DNA from: an uncultured Clostridia bacterium
GTDB lineage: Bacteria > Bacillota > Clostridia > Christensenellales > Borkfalkiaceae
Assembly: GCA_949286835.1 (NCBI GenBank)
Contig: CASEDP010000001.1
Span: forward strand, 124,001 to 188,000
Length of the DNA stretch: 64,000 nucleotides
Reading direction: 5' to 3'
The notes beneath the pieces were generated by a model. It did not search any database. It was given only the letters and a program-made list of their open reading frames with translations, and was not told the DNA's origin. Shown one piece after another: positions 34,696-42,201 of the stretch; position 1 is the stretch's first letter, and every line of letters begins with the position of its first letter. Position numbers and translations under genes: made by a program.

Positions 34696-37231
34696 ACCAA
34701 TTTTTGCCGCAGTGCACGTCTACCTTGAGCGGCACGTTGAGCTTTACGGCATTCTCCATTTCGCTTACAAGTATCTCCGTTGCCCTTGAAACCTCCTCTT
34801 CGGGCGCCTCTAGCACGAGTTCGTCGTGCACCTGAAGAATGAGCCTGGTCTTTAAATTTTCACGCTTTAGCGCTCGGCTGATGTTTACCATTGCAATCTT
34901 TATTATGTCCGCACTGGTGCCCTGCAGAGGCATATTCATTGCAGCCCTTTCGCCGAACTGCCTTAGATTATAATTGCCTGAATTTATCTCCCTGATATAT
35001 CTCTTTCTGCCCGTCATTGTAGAGACATAGCCGTGCTGACGCGCAAAATCAACGTTGGACTGCATATACTCCTTTACCGCGCCATAGCGCTCGAAATATT
35101 TTTCTATATATTCTTTGGCTGTCTTTACGGGAATATTGAGGTTTTTGGACAGTCCGAACTCGCTAATGCCGTAGATTATGCCGAAGTTTACCGCCTTCGC
35201 CTGCCTGCGCATTTCGGGCGTAACCATATCCATAGGCACGTTGAACACCTGCGACGCCGTGAAAGCGTGCACGTCCCTGTCCTCTTCATACGCCCTGATG
35301 AGCTCCTTGCAACCCGAAAAATGCGCGAGCAACCTCAATTCTATCTGCGAATAGTCGGCGTCTATGAACAGGTTGCCCTCTCGCGCGATGAACAGCTTTC
35401 TGAGTTCCCTGCCCTCTTCCTCTCTTATGGGAATATTCTGTAAATTGGGGTTTGCGGAGGACAGCCTGCCCGTCGTGGTCACCGTCTGGTTATACGTGGT
35501 GTGTACGAGATCTGTCTTGCGATCTATGAGCGGTCTGAACCCCTCGATATATGTCGAATAGAGCTTCTGGAACTGTCTGTACCTAAGGATATAGGGCACG
35601 ACCTCGTGTTCGTCCGCGAGCTTTTCGAGTATTTCCGCGCTCGTCGAATACTTGCCCGTCTTGCTCTTCTTACCCGACTTGAGCCCGAGCTTTTCAAAAA
35701 GCACCTCGCCGAGCTGAGCGGGGGAGTTTATATTGAAGCGCTTTCCGCAGATTTCATATATCTTTTCGCCGAGCTCGTCGAGCTTTTCGAGATATTCTAC
35801 GGCAAACTTGTCGAGCTGGTCCCTGTCCACCTTTACGCCGTTCGTCTCCATTTCAAACAGCACATCTATTAGCGGGCGCTCTATCTCCGTATAGAGCTCT
35901 GTCATATTCTGCTCTTTGAGGACGTCGTTGTATTCGGCGTGCAGCGCGCTCATTGCGTAAGCCGAATATTCGGCATTTAATCCCTTGTCCTCGCAGAGCG
36001 CTTTTAAGCTGCTGACATTTGCAGAGCCGTCGGCAAGATAGCTTAAAACAGATATGTCATCCACCTTGCAATGAGCGCAATAACCTGAGGGCTTGGCGTG
36101 CAGATATTTTTTGTAGTCGAACAGCACGACCGTATTCGCGGGATTATCCATTAGCCTGTCAAGGCAGGAGATAAGCCCGTCGTATGAGAGTTTGCTGAGC
36201 AGGCTGTCAAACTCGCATTTTACGCAAACAAGCCTGCCGTCACAATAAACCTGTGCACCGTCATCGTCAATATCGACGAAGTACGTGCCGACTTTTCCGC
36301 AGAACTTGTCGAGCTCTTCAATGCTTTCAAGCTCTTCTATTTCGGGATAGCCCGTTGAACTCACCCCGCCCTGGCCGTTTTCAAAAATATCAAGCGAGAG
36401 CAGGCTTCTGAACTCAAACTGTCTGAAAAGCTCCTTAACCTCGGAGGAATAGCGCTGCGGCGTCCTGCAATCTTCAAGGGAGATGTCAATCTTGCAATGT
36501 CTGTCGATTGTAGCGAGCGAATAGGAGAGCTTAGCCATCTCTCTTCCGCTTTCCAGCTTTTTTCTGACGCCTTCGGGTCTTATGCCGTCTATATTTTCGT
36601 ATATGTCGGCAAGACTGCCGTAGGTCTCTATGAGCGTCGTCGCCGTCTTTTCGCCTATGCCCGCAACACCCGGGATATTGTCCGACTTATCGCCCATAAG
36701 TGCCTTTAAGTCCACGACGGCGGCGGGCTCTAACCCCGTCTCTTCCTTGAAATTGGAGACAGAGAGCTTCTGAAGGTCGCTGACACCCCTCTTAGTGAAA
36801 AACACGTCCGTCCTGTCGTCGACGAGCTGAAAACTGTCCCTGTCGCCCGTATAGATATAGCTGTGAACGTCAAAACTGTTGGAGAGCGTACCTATTATGT
36901 CGTCCGCCTCTATTCCCTCCTGTTGGCAGGTAGCTATCTTCATTGCCGCAAGCAGCGACTTGAGCGGCTCTACCTGCGAGGCGAGCTCTTCGGGCATAGG
37001 GTGGCGCGTAGCCTTGTATCCGTCATACATCCTATGTCTGAAGGTCGGCGCCTTCATATCGAACGCGACGACAAAATATTCAGGTTTGAGGTCGCCCATT
37101 ATCTTGAGCATCAACTTGACAAAGCCGAATATGGCATTGGTGGGCAGACCTGACGAAGTGGTGAATACCGGCGTCGCGTAAAACGCGCGGTTCAAAAGGC
37201 TGTTGCCGTCAATTAAAACAAGTTTATCCAT
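34682..37231 (-). CDS. polA: DNA polymerase I
   Basis: Repair and Okazaki-fragment polymerase of 849 aa. The N-terminal 5'-nuclease domain (about 1-290) has LVLIDGNSLLNRAFYA and the helix-hairpin-helix DNIPGVAGIGEKTA. The central 3'-5' exonuclease domain is degenerate: the position of the catalytic DxE reads VDIDDDGAQ, so proofreading is probably lost, as in several Gram-positive Pol I. The polymerase domain has motif A DADYSQIELR, motif B RRQAKAVNFGIIYG and motif C LQVHDELVLE. AAGG lies upstream of the ATG at 37231. It is followed by coaE in the same unit. Confidence 0.98.
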   Translation of the reverse strand: MDKLVLIDGNSLLNRAFYATPVFTTSSGLPTNAIFGFVKLMLKIMGDLKPEYFVVAFDMKAPTFRHRMYDGYKATRHPMPEELASQVEPLKSLLAAMKIATCQQEGIEADDIIGTLSNSFDVHSYIYTGDRDSFQLVDDRTDVFFTKRGVSDLQKLSVSNFKEETGLEPAAVVDLKALMGDKSDNIPGVAGIGEKTATTLIETYGSLADIYENIDGIRPEGVRKKLESGREMAKLSYSLATIDRHCKIDISLEDCRTPQRYSSEVKELFRQFEFRSLLSLDIFENGQGGVSSTGYPEIEELESIEELDKFCGKVGTYFVDIDDDGAQVYCDGRLVCVKCEFDSLLSKLSYDGLISCLDRLMDNPANTVVLFDYKKYLHAKPSGYCAHCKVDDISVLSYLADGSANVSSLKALCEDKGLNAEYSAYAMSALHAEYNDVLKEQNMTELYTEIERPLIDVLFEMETNGVKVDRDQLDKFAVEYLEKLDELGEKIYEICGKRFNINSPAQLGEVLFEKLGLKSGKKSKTGKYSTSAEILEKLADEHEVVPYILRYRQFQKLYSTYIEGFRPLIDRKTDLVHTTYNQTVTTTGRLSSANPNLQNIPIREEEGRELRKLFIAREGNLFIDADYSQIELRLLAHFSGCKELIRAYEEDRDVHAFTASQVFNVPMDMVTPEMRRQAKAVNFGIIYGISEFGLSKNLNIPVKTAKEYIEKYFERYGAVKEYMQSNVDFARQHGYVSTMTGRKRYIREINSGNYNLRQFGERAAMNMPLQGTSADIIKIAMVNISRALKRENLKTRLILQVHDELVLEAPEEEVSRATEILVSEMENAVKLNVPLKVDVHCGKNWYEAK

Positions 37232-37259
37232 AAAATAATTAACCTTATCTCAAAATAGC

Positions 37260-37288
37260 TTGATTTTTCAGATGTCCTATAATATAAT
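37260..37288 (+). promoter_or_regulatory. Promoter for tRNA-Leu(CAA)
   Basis: TTGATT, a 17-base spacer and TATAAT, 13 bases before the tRNA. Confidence 0.7.
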
Positions 37289-37301
37289 ATATCAGTAATT
37301 C

Positions 37302-37388
37302 GCCGGTGTGGTGGAATTGGCAGACGCGCGGGACTCAAAATCCCGTGGTAGCGATACCGTGTGGGTTCGACCCCCACCACCGGCACCA
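37302..37388 (+). tRNA. tRNA-Leu(CAA)
   Basis: A full cloverleaf of 87 bases with a long variable arm. The acceptor GCCGGTG pairs with CACCGGC, the anticodon loop is CTCAAAA with anticodon CAA, and CCA is encoded. Its tail from C56 (37368) to CCA is repeated three more times downstream. Confidence 0.97.
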
Positions 37389-37856
37389 TTTACGGACTTA
37401 AAACAAGAGGTTTTAAGTCCTTTTTTGTGCGGTGTCGGGCATATTCGAAATAACGTGACGAGATTGACGCTCCGCGTAGCAATCTCTGTTCCGTCGCTTC
37501 GCTCCTTACGACCCCCACCACCGGCACCATTTACGGACTTAAAACAAGAGGTTTTAAGTCCTTTTTTTGTGCGGTGTCGGGCATCTTCGAAATAACGTGA
37601 CGAGATTGACGCTCCGCGTAGCAATCTCTGTTCCGTCGCTTCGCTCCTTACGACCCCCACCACCGGCACTATTTACGGACTTAAAACAAGAGGTTTTAAG
37701 TCCTTTTTTTGTGCGGTGTCGGGCATATTCGAAATAACGTGACGAGATTGACGCTCCGCGTAGCAATCTCTATTCCGTCGCTTCGCTCCTTACGACCCCC
37801 ACCACCGGCACCATTTACGGACTTAAAACAAGAGGTTTTAAGTCCTTTTTTGTGCT
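37368..37856 (+). repeat. 141-142 bp tandem array copying the tRNA-Leu 3' end
   Basis: Tails from T-loop C56 to CCA recur at 37368 (the real tRNA), 37509, 37651 and 37793; the third copy has CTA for CCA. Each is followed by a terminator (GGACTTAAAAC with GTTTTAAGTCC and T-run). The first three units then carry a spacer with the inverted repeat GAGATTG/CAATCTC around ACGC-TCC-GCGT, and a GTCGCTTCGCTCC segment of a type common in bacterial palindromic repeats. The fourth unit stops after the terminator. GTGCGGTG after each T-run is a partial inverted copy of the tail. Confidence 0.9.
37394..37427 (+). terminator. Terminator after tRNA-Leu(CAA)
   Basis: GGACTTAAAAC pairs with GTTTTAAGTCC with a short loop, then six or seven T. 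It is repeated in each array unit (near 37535, 37677 and 37819). Confidence 0.93.
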
Positions 37857-38113
37857 TAAGGCAGATAAACTATTTAACAATAATTTATCTGTACCCCTTT
37901 ATTTTAACTCATAGGCGAAAATAAGTCAACAATATATTTTTTATAGCCGCCAGAGAACGCCTGACGACCAGCGGCGAAGTTAATCTCGCGGCAAAACAGA
38001 CACAATAGTATCAGACAGATTGGCAATTTTAATGCAACAAAGCTGCCTTCTGCGCGCCGCCGTGCAATTAGCGCGCTTAAAACGACAATACGCGGCATAA
38101 ATGCAAAATTATA
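37857..38113. other. Intergenic stretch without a supported gene
   Basis: About 260 bases between the tRNA-Leu array and the GH43 promoter. A 64-codon minus-strand frame (37904-38098) has no ribosome site and no recognisable domain. I see no RNA gene. Confidence 0.6.
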
Positions 38114-38142
38114 TGGACAAAAATGCCGTTTTGTGGTAGAAT
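38114..38142 (+). promoter_or_regulatory. Probable promoter for the GH43 gene
   Basis: TGGACA, a 17-base spacer and TAGAAT, 38 bases before the chosen ATG. Confidence 0.55.
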
Positions 38143-38180
38143 TTTTCGTGTAGAGAACTAATATTTATATGAGGCAAACA

Positions 38181-39623
38181 ATGAAAAACCAGGCTTTTAA
38201 CCCCTATCTTCCTTCATATGAATACATACCCGACGCCGAGCCGCACATCTTTGGCGACAGGGTCTATATATATGGCTCACACGACAGGTTCAACGGCATA
38301 AGTTTCTGCCTTAACGACTATGTCTGCTGGTCTGCGCCGACCGACGACCTCTCTGACTGGAGGTATGAGGGCGTAATTTACAGGCGCAGACAGGATCCGA
38401 ACGGCAAGCGCGGCATAATGCACGCAATGTTCGCGCCAGACGTCTGTAAAGGCGCCGACGGCAGATATTACCTCTACTACTTCGTCGGCTACACCGGACT
38501 GATTTCGGTAGCCGTCTGCGACGAGCCCGCAGGTAAATATGAGTTTTTCGGCTACGTAAAGTATGCAGACGGCACAGTACTCGGCAAGAAAGACGAACCC
38601 CTCCAGTTTGACCCAGGTGTATTTATTGACGACGACGGCAGAATTTATATGTTTACGGGCTTCGGTCCCGTCAACTATCCCGCCATACTGCTCGGCGGGC
38701 ACAAGGCGTCCGAACACGGCGCAATGGGTTTCGAGCTTGAAAGCGATATGCTCACCATAAAGCAGGGACCGATATACATAGGCGTAAAGGGCAAAGCCGA
38801 TGGCAAGGGCACGCCTTACGAGGGGCACGAGTTCTTCGAGGCGTCCTCCCTGCGCAAATTCGGCGGCAGATACTACTTCATTTACAGTTCTTTCGAAGGG
38901 CACGAGCTGTGCTACGCCGTCAGCGACAGTCCTCTGGGACAGTTTGAATACGGCGGCACTCTCGTTTCGATAGGCGACGTCGGGCTGCGGGGCAGGACGC
39001 GCAGAGGCGCGGCAAATTACCTGGGCAACACTCACGGCAGCCTCATTAAGATTAAGGACGATTACTACGTCTTCTACCACCGCCAGACCAACAAGCACCA
39101 GTTTTCGCGTCAGGCGTGTGCAGAGCGCATAGAGTTTTCGGGCGGCGCGTTCAGGCAGGCAGAACTGACGTCCTGCGGGCTGAACGGCAAGCCGCTTAAG
39201 GGAAAAGGCACATACGAGGCGCGAATTGCCTGCAACCTCTATTCCTGCGAAGGCGCGTATTGGTACGGCGTAGTAAAAAAGATCAAGCGCCTGCACCCCT
39301 ATTTTACGCAGAGCGGCAAAGACAGAGAGGACAACCCCGACCAGTACATCGCAAACTTCAGAAAGGGAGCAACGGCGGTCTTTAAATATTTTGACATAAG
39401 CGAGCTGAACAAGATTTCCGTATGCATAAAGGGCAAAGCGGAAGGAATGATTGCCGTGCGGAATTCGCCCGACGGAGCCGCCGTGACGAGGATTTTCATA
39501 TCCCCCTGCAAGTCGCCCGCAACTTTTTCCGGAAAGTGGACGGGAACGGACGGCATTCAGCCGCTGTACTTCACCTTCGAGGGCAAGAGCGCCTTTGACT
39601 TTCTGAGCTTTACGCTTGACTGA
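38181..39623 (+). CDS. Glycoside hydrolase family 43 protein
   Basis: A five-bladed beta-propeller glycosidase of the arabinofuranosidase/xylosidase group. The N-terminus NPYLPSYEYIPDAEPHIFG is typical of the family. Probable catalytic residues are D18 (base), D87 in FAPDVCKG (pKa modulator) and a glutamate in GHEFFEASS near 217-220 (acid). A C-terminal beta-sandwich follows from about residue 310. There is no signal peptide, so it should act in the cytosol on imported oligosaccharides. I start at the ATG at 38181 (480 aa), with TGAGG six bases upstream; an ATG four codons earlier lacks a ribosome site. No sugar transporter or regulator lies nearby. Confidence 0.9.
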   Translation: MKNQAFNPYLPSYEYIPDAEPHIFGDRVYIYGSHDRFNGISFCLNDYVCWSAPTDDLSDWRYEGVIYRRRQDPNGKRGIMHAMFAPDVCKGADGRYYLYYFVGYTGLISVAVCDEPAGKYEFFGYVKYADGTVLGKKDEPLQFDPGVFIDDDGRIYMFTGFGPVNYPAILLGGHKASEHGAMGFELESDMLTIKQGPIYIGVKGKADGKGTPYEGHEFFEASSLRKFGGRYYFIYSSFEGHELCYAVSDSPLGQFEYGGTLVSIGDVGLRGRTRRGAANYLGNTHGSLIKIKDDYYVFYHRQTNKHQFSRQACAERIEFSGGAFRQAELTSCGLNGKPLKGKGTYEARIACNLYSCEGAYWYGVVKKIKRLHPYFTQSGKDREDNPDQYIANFRKGATAVFKYFDISELNKISVCIKGKAEGMIAVRNSPDGAAVTRIFISPCKSPATFSGKWTGTDGIQPLYFTFEGKSAFDFLSFTLD

Positions 39624-39648
39624 TTTACAACTTTAAAATCACGATAAA

Positions 39649-39689
39649 AACGCACCCGCAGGGCAATTTCCCTGCGGGTGCGTTTTTTT
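39649..39689. terminator. Bidirectional terminator between GH43 and spo0A
   Basis: ACGCACCCGCAGGG pairs with CCCTGCGGGTGCGT; seven T follow on the plus side, and the mirror-image A-run serves the minus-strand spo0A. Confidence 0.95.
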
Positions 39690-39705
39690 ATGTAAAACAT
39701 CATAT

Positions 39706-40476
39706 TCACATTAGCCCTTCCAGAATGAGCTTATCAGCGACGAGGGCTATGAACTCCGAATTGGTAGGGCGTTCACTGCCTATGTATACCCTCACGCCGA
39801 AGATGGCGTTGATTGCCTCTACTCTGCCCCTGTTCCACGCTACCTCTATGGCGTGGCGGATAGCGCGCTCTACCTTGCTCGCCGATGTCGAAAATTTAAC
39901 GCCTATGCTGGGATATAGTTCCTTTGTGACGTTATTTATTATGGAGGGATTTTCAATGGTCATCTTTATGCCTTCGCGCAGGTACTGATAGCCCTTGATG
40001 TGCGGAGGTATGCCGATTGAGATGAAGATGTTGCTTATCTTTTCGTCGAGCGAACTTACCCTGCGCCTGTCGCGTATCTGTTCCGAGACGAGGTATTCGG
40101 GCGACTGCTCTTCAAGCACTTCGACCATTCTTTCAACCACAGTCTCTGCAGGAACGGGCTTGACGAAATAGTACTTCGCTCCCCTCGCCACCGCCTTGCT
40201 GACAAGCTTGTCGTCAGAAAAGTTGGATATCATAAATACGTTGCAGGCAATGTTGTTGTCCCTTATATAATTCATAACGCCGAAGCCGTCCTCTCCGCAG
40301 AGCACGGTATCCAGAAGCACGCAGTCGGGGCGATGCTGATTTATCAGCGCTATGCCTACATTGCCGTTGTTGCTGACGCCGAGAACGATAAAATTGCCCT
40401 GCTTTTCAAGGCAGTTTTTAAGTTCTGTTAAAAATTCGTCGTTGCTCACCAAAATTACAATTTTGTAAGAATTCAT
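39706..40476 (-). CDS. spo0A: Sporulation master regulator Spo0A
   Basis: Response regulator that triggers endospore formation when phosphorylated. The receiver domain (about 1-125) has the phospho-acceptor D56 in CVLLDTVL and the lysine in YYFVKP. The DNA-binding domain has the highly conserved run KVERAIRHAIEVAWNRG and ends with RPTNSEFIALVADKL. I start at the ATG at 40476 (256 aa) with AAGGAG nine bases upstream. No spoIVB precedes it, unlike in Bacillus. Its presence suggests a spore-forming ancestry but does not prove that the organism sporulates. Confidence 0.97.
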   Translation of the reverse strand: MNSYKIVILVSNDEFLTELKNCLEKQGNFIVLGVSNNGNVGIALINQHRPDCVLLDTVLCGEDGFGVMNYIRDNNIACNVFMISNFSDDKLVSKAVARGAKYYFVKPVPAETVVERMVEVLEEQSPEYLVSEQIRDRRRVSSLDEKISNIFISIGIPPHIKGYQYLREGIKMTIENPSIINNVTKELYPSIGVKFSTSASKVERAIRHAIEVAWNRGRVEAINAIFGVRVYIGSERPTNSEFIALVADKLILEGLM

Positions 40477-40507
40477 TATAATTATCTCCTTTTTTGACCG
40501 TATGACA

Positions 40508-40536
40508 ATTATAATACACAAAATTGCAGATGTAAA
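40508..40536 (-). promoter_or_regulatory. Promoter for spo0A
   Basis: On the minus strand TTTACA, a 17-base spacer and TATAAT, 31 bases before the ATG. Confidence 0.75.
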
Positions 40537-40585
40537 TATATTTTGTACAATAATTAAAAATTATTTTGAATATTTTTGTACAATA

Positions 40586-40593
40586 TTGTCGAA
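40586..40593 (+). promoter_or_regulatory. 0A box upstream of spo0A
   Basis: TTGTCGAA, matching the core Spo0A-binding consensus, lies about 50 bases upstream of the spo0A -35. Autoregulation by Spo0A is a reasonable inference. Confidence 0.65.
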
Positions 40594-40611
40594 TATGCGC
40601 GAATAGCTAAA

Positions 40612-42189
40612 TTATTTGGTTACAATGTCGAGATATTCGTCGTAAGTTACGTTTTTATCGAACTTTTTAGTGCCGTTAATCTCTATTATCCTGTTGGCGA
40701 CGGTGTTCATAAGCTCCTGGTCGTGCGAGGTAAACAGCATACAGCCCCTGAAGTTCTTCATTCCGTTATTGAGCGCCGTTATGCTCTCGAGGTCGAGGTG
40801 GTTTGTGGGCTCGTCGAATATGAGGAAATTGCTTCCCTCGAGCATCATCTTTGCGAGCATACACCTTACCTTCTCGCCGCCTGAAAGCACCTTTGCCTGC
40901 TTGAGCGCCTCCTCTCCCGAGAAGAGCATTCTGCCGAGCCAACCTCTGAGATATTCCTCGTAGTGGTCGGAGGAATACTGACTTAGCCACTCTACGAGGT
41001 TTAGCTCGCAGCCCTGGAAATATTCGTTGTTGTTTTCGGGGAAATAGGACGTAGAGATTGTCTTGCCCCAGCGGATTGTGCCCGCGTCCGGCTGCGCCTT
41101 GCCCGTAAGAATGTCGTAGAGCATTGAAATGGTTGTGGACTTGTCGCTGACAATGCCTATCTTTTCGTCGTGCTGGACGGTGAAAGAGATATTCTCGAAA
41201 TATCCCTCCTTAGTAAGCCCCTCCACCATCAGAATGTCGTTGCCTATATCCTTTTCAAACTTGAAGTCGATATAGGGATATTTCCTCAAGGAGGGCTTGA
41301 AGTCGCTGATTGTCAGTTTTTCGAGTTCCTTCTTCCTCGAGGTTGCCTGCCTCGACTTGCTTGCATTTGCCGCGAACCTCGCTATGAACTCCTGCAATTC
41401 CTTTGCGCGCTGTTCGTTCTTCTTGTTCTGGTCCTTCTGCTGGCGCGCGAGGAGCTGGCTGGTCTCATACCAGAAGTCATAGTTGCCGAGCATCATATTT
41501 ATCTTACCGTAGTCGACGTCGCATATGTGGGTGCATACCTTGTTGAGGAAGTGCCTGTTGTGCGAGACTATGATTATGGTGTTTTCAAAGTCCATAAGAT
41601 AGTTTTCAAGCCAGCGCACCGTCTTTATGTCGAGGTTGTTCGTCGGCTCGTCCAGAAGGAGAATATCGGGGTTGCCGAAGAGCGCCTGCGCGAGCAGTAT
41701 TTTGACCTTGCGCTTTGCATCCATATCCGCCATAAGCACGTCATAGCAATCCTCGCCTATGTCGAGCGCGTTGAGAAGCGTCTGTGCCTCGAACTCCGCG
41801 TCCCAACCGCCGAGTTCGGCAAACTCACTCTCGAGCTCGCTCGCCCTTACTCCGTCGGCTTCCGAAAAGTCTGCCTTTGCATAGAGTGCATCCTTCTCGT
41901 CCATTATCTCGACAAGGCGCTTGTGTCCGAGCATAACCGCCCTCAATACCGTGACGTTGTCGAACGCGCTCTGGTTCTGCATAAGCACGGACATACGCTC
42001 GTTCTTGTCCATAGTTACGTCGCCCTTGTTGGGCTCTATTTCGCCGCTGAGCACCTTTAAGAACGTCGACTTGCCCGCGCCGTTTGCGCCGATTATGCCA
42101 TAGCAATTGCCCTTGGTGAACTTCAAATTCACGTCCTCGAAGAGTTTTTTGCTGCCGTACTGTAAAGACACGTTGTTTACCTGTAACAT
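40612..42189 (-). CDS. ABC-F family ATPase (YkpA/YbiT type) with one eroded site
   Basis: A soluble tandem-ATPase ribosome-associated protein of the ABC-F group, 525 aa, without membrane segments. Domain 1 has an intact Walker A GANGAGKST (34-42) but its signature, normally LSG(S/G)xK, reads MADMDAKRK (153-161). Domain 2 has a degenerate Walker A (IVSDKSTTI, about 345-353; this is usual in the YkpA group) and an intact LSGGEKVRC. Because composite sites join Walker A of one half with the signature of the other, one full site and one empty site result. The linker is Lys/Gln-rich (about 245-290). GGAGG precedes the ATG at 42189. Role in translation is inferred from the family. Confidence 0.92.
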   Translation of the reverse strand: MLQVNNVSLQYGSKKLFEDVNLKFTKGNCYGIIGANGAGKSTFLKVLSGEIEPNKGDVTMDKNERMSVLMQNQSAFDNVTVLRAVMLGHKRLVEIMDEKDALYAKADFSEADGVRASELESEFAELGGWDAEFEAQTLLNALDIGEDCYDVLMADMDAKRKVKILLAQALFGNPDILLLDEPTNNLDIKTVRWLENYLMDFENTIIIVSHNRHFLNKVCTHICDVDYGKINMMLGNYDFWYETSQLLARQQKDQNKKNEQRAKELQEFIARFAANASKSRQATSRKKELEKLTISDFKPSLRKYPYIDFKFEKDIGNDILMVEGLTKEGYFENISFTVQHDEKIGIVSDKSTTISMLYDILTGKAQPDAGTIRWGKTISTSYFPENNNEYFQGCELNLVEWLSQYSSDHYEEYLRGWLGRMLFSGEEALKQAKVLSGGEKVRCMLAKMMLEGSNFLIFDEPTNHLDLESITALNNGMKNFRGCMLFTSHDQELMNTVANRIIEINGTKKFDKNVTYDEYLDIVTK

Positions 42190-42201
42190 TTAAATCCTCC
42201 G

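Noticed and set aside
37292..37766. Frames inside the tRNA-Leu tandem array
   Set aside because: They exist only because the repeat unit (141-142 bp) is open in some frames; no ribosome site or domain.
37368..37856. CRISPR array
   Set aside because: The repeats are adjacent 141-142 bp units with no variable spacers and contain tRNA tails and terminators; no cas genes.
38277..39296. Minus-strand frame opposite the GH43 gene
   Set aside because: The plus-strand frame carries the GH43 motifs and a start with ribosome site; the other is a shadow.
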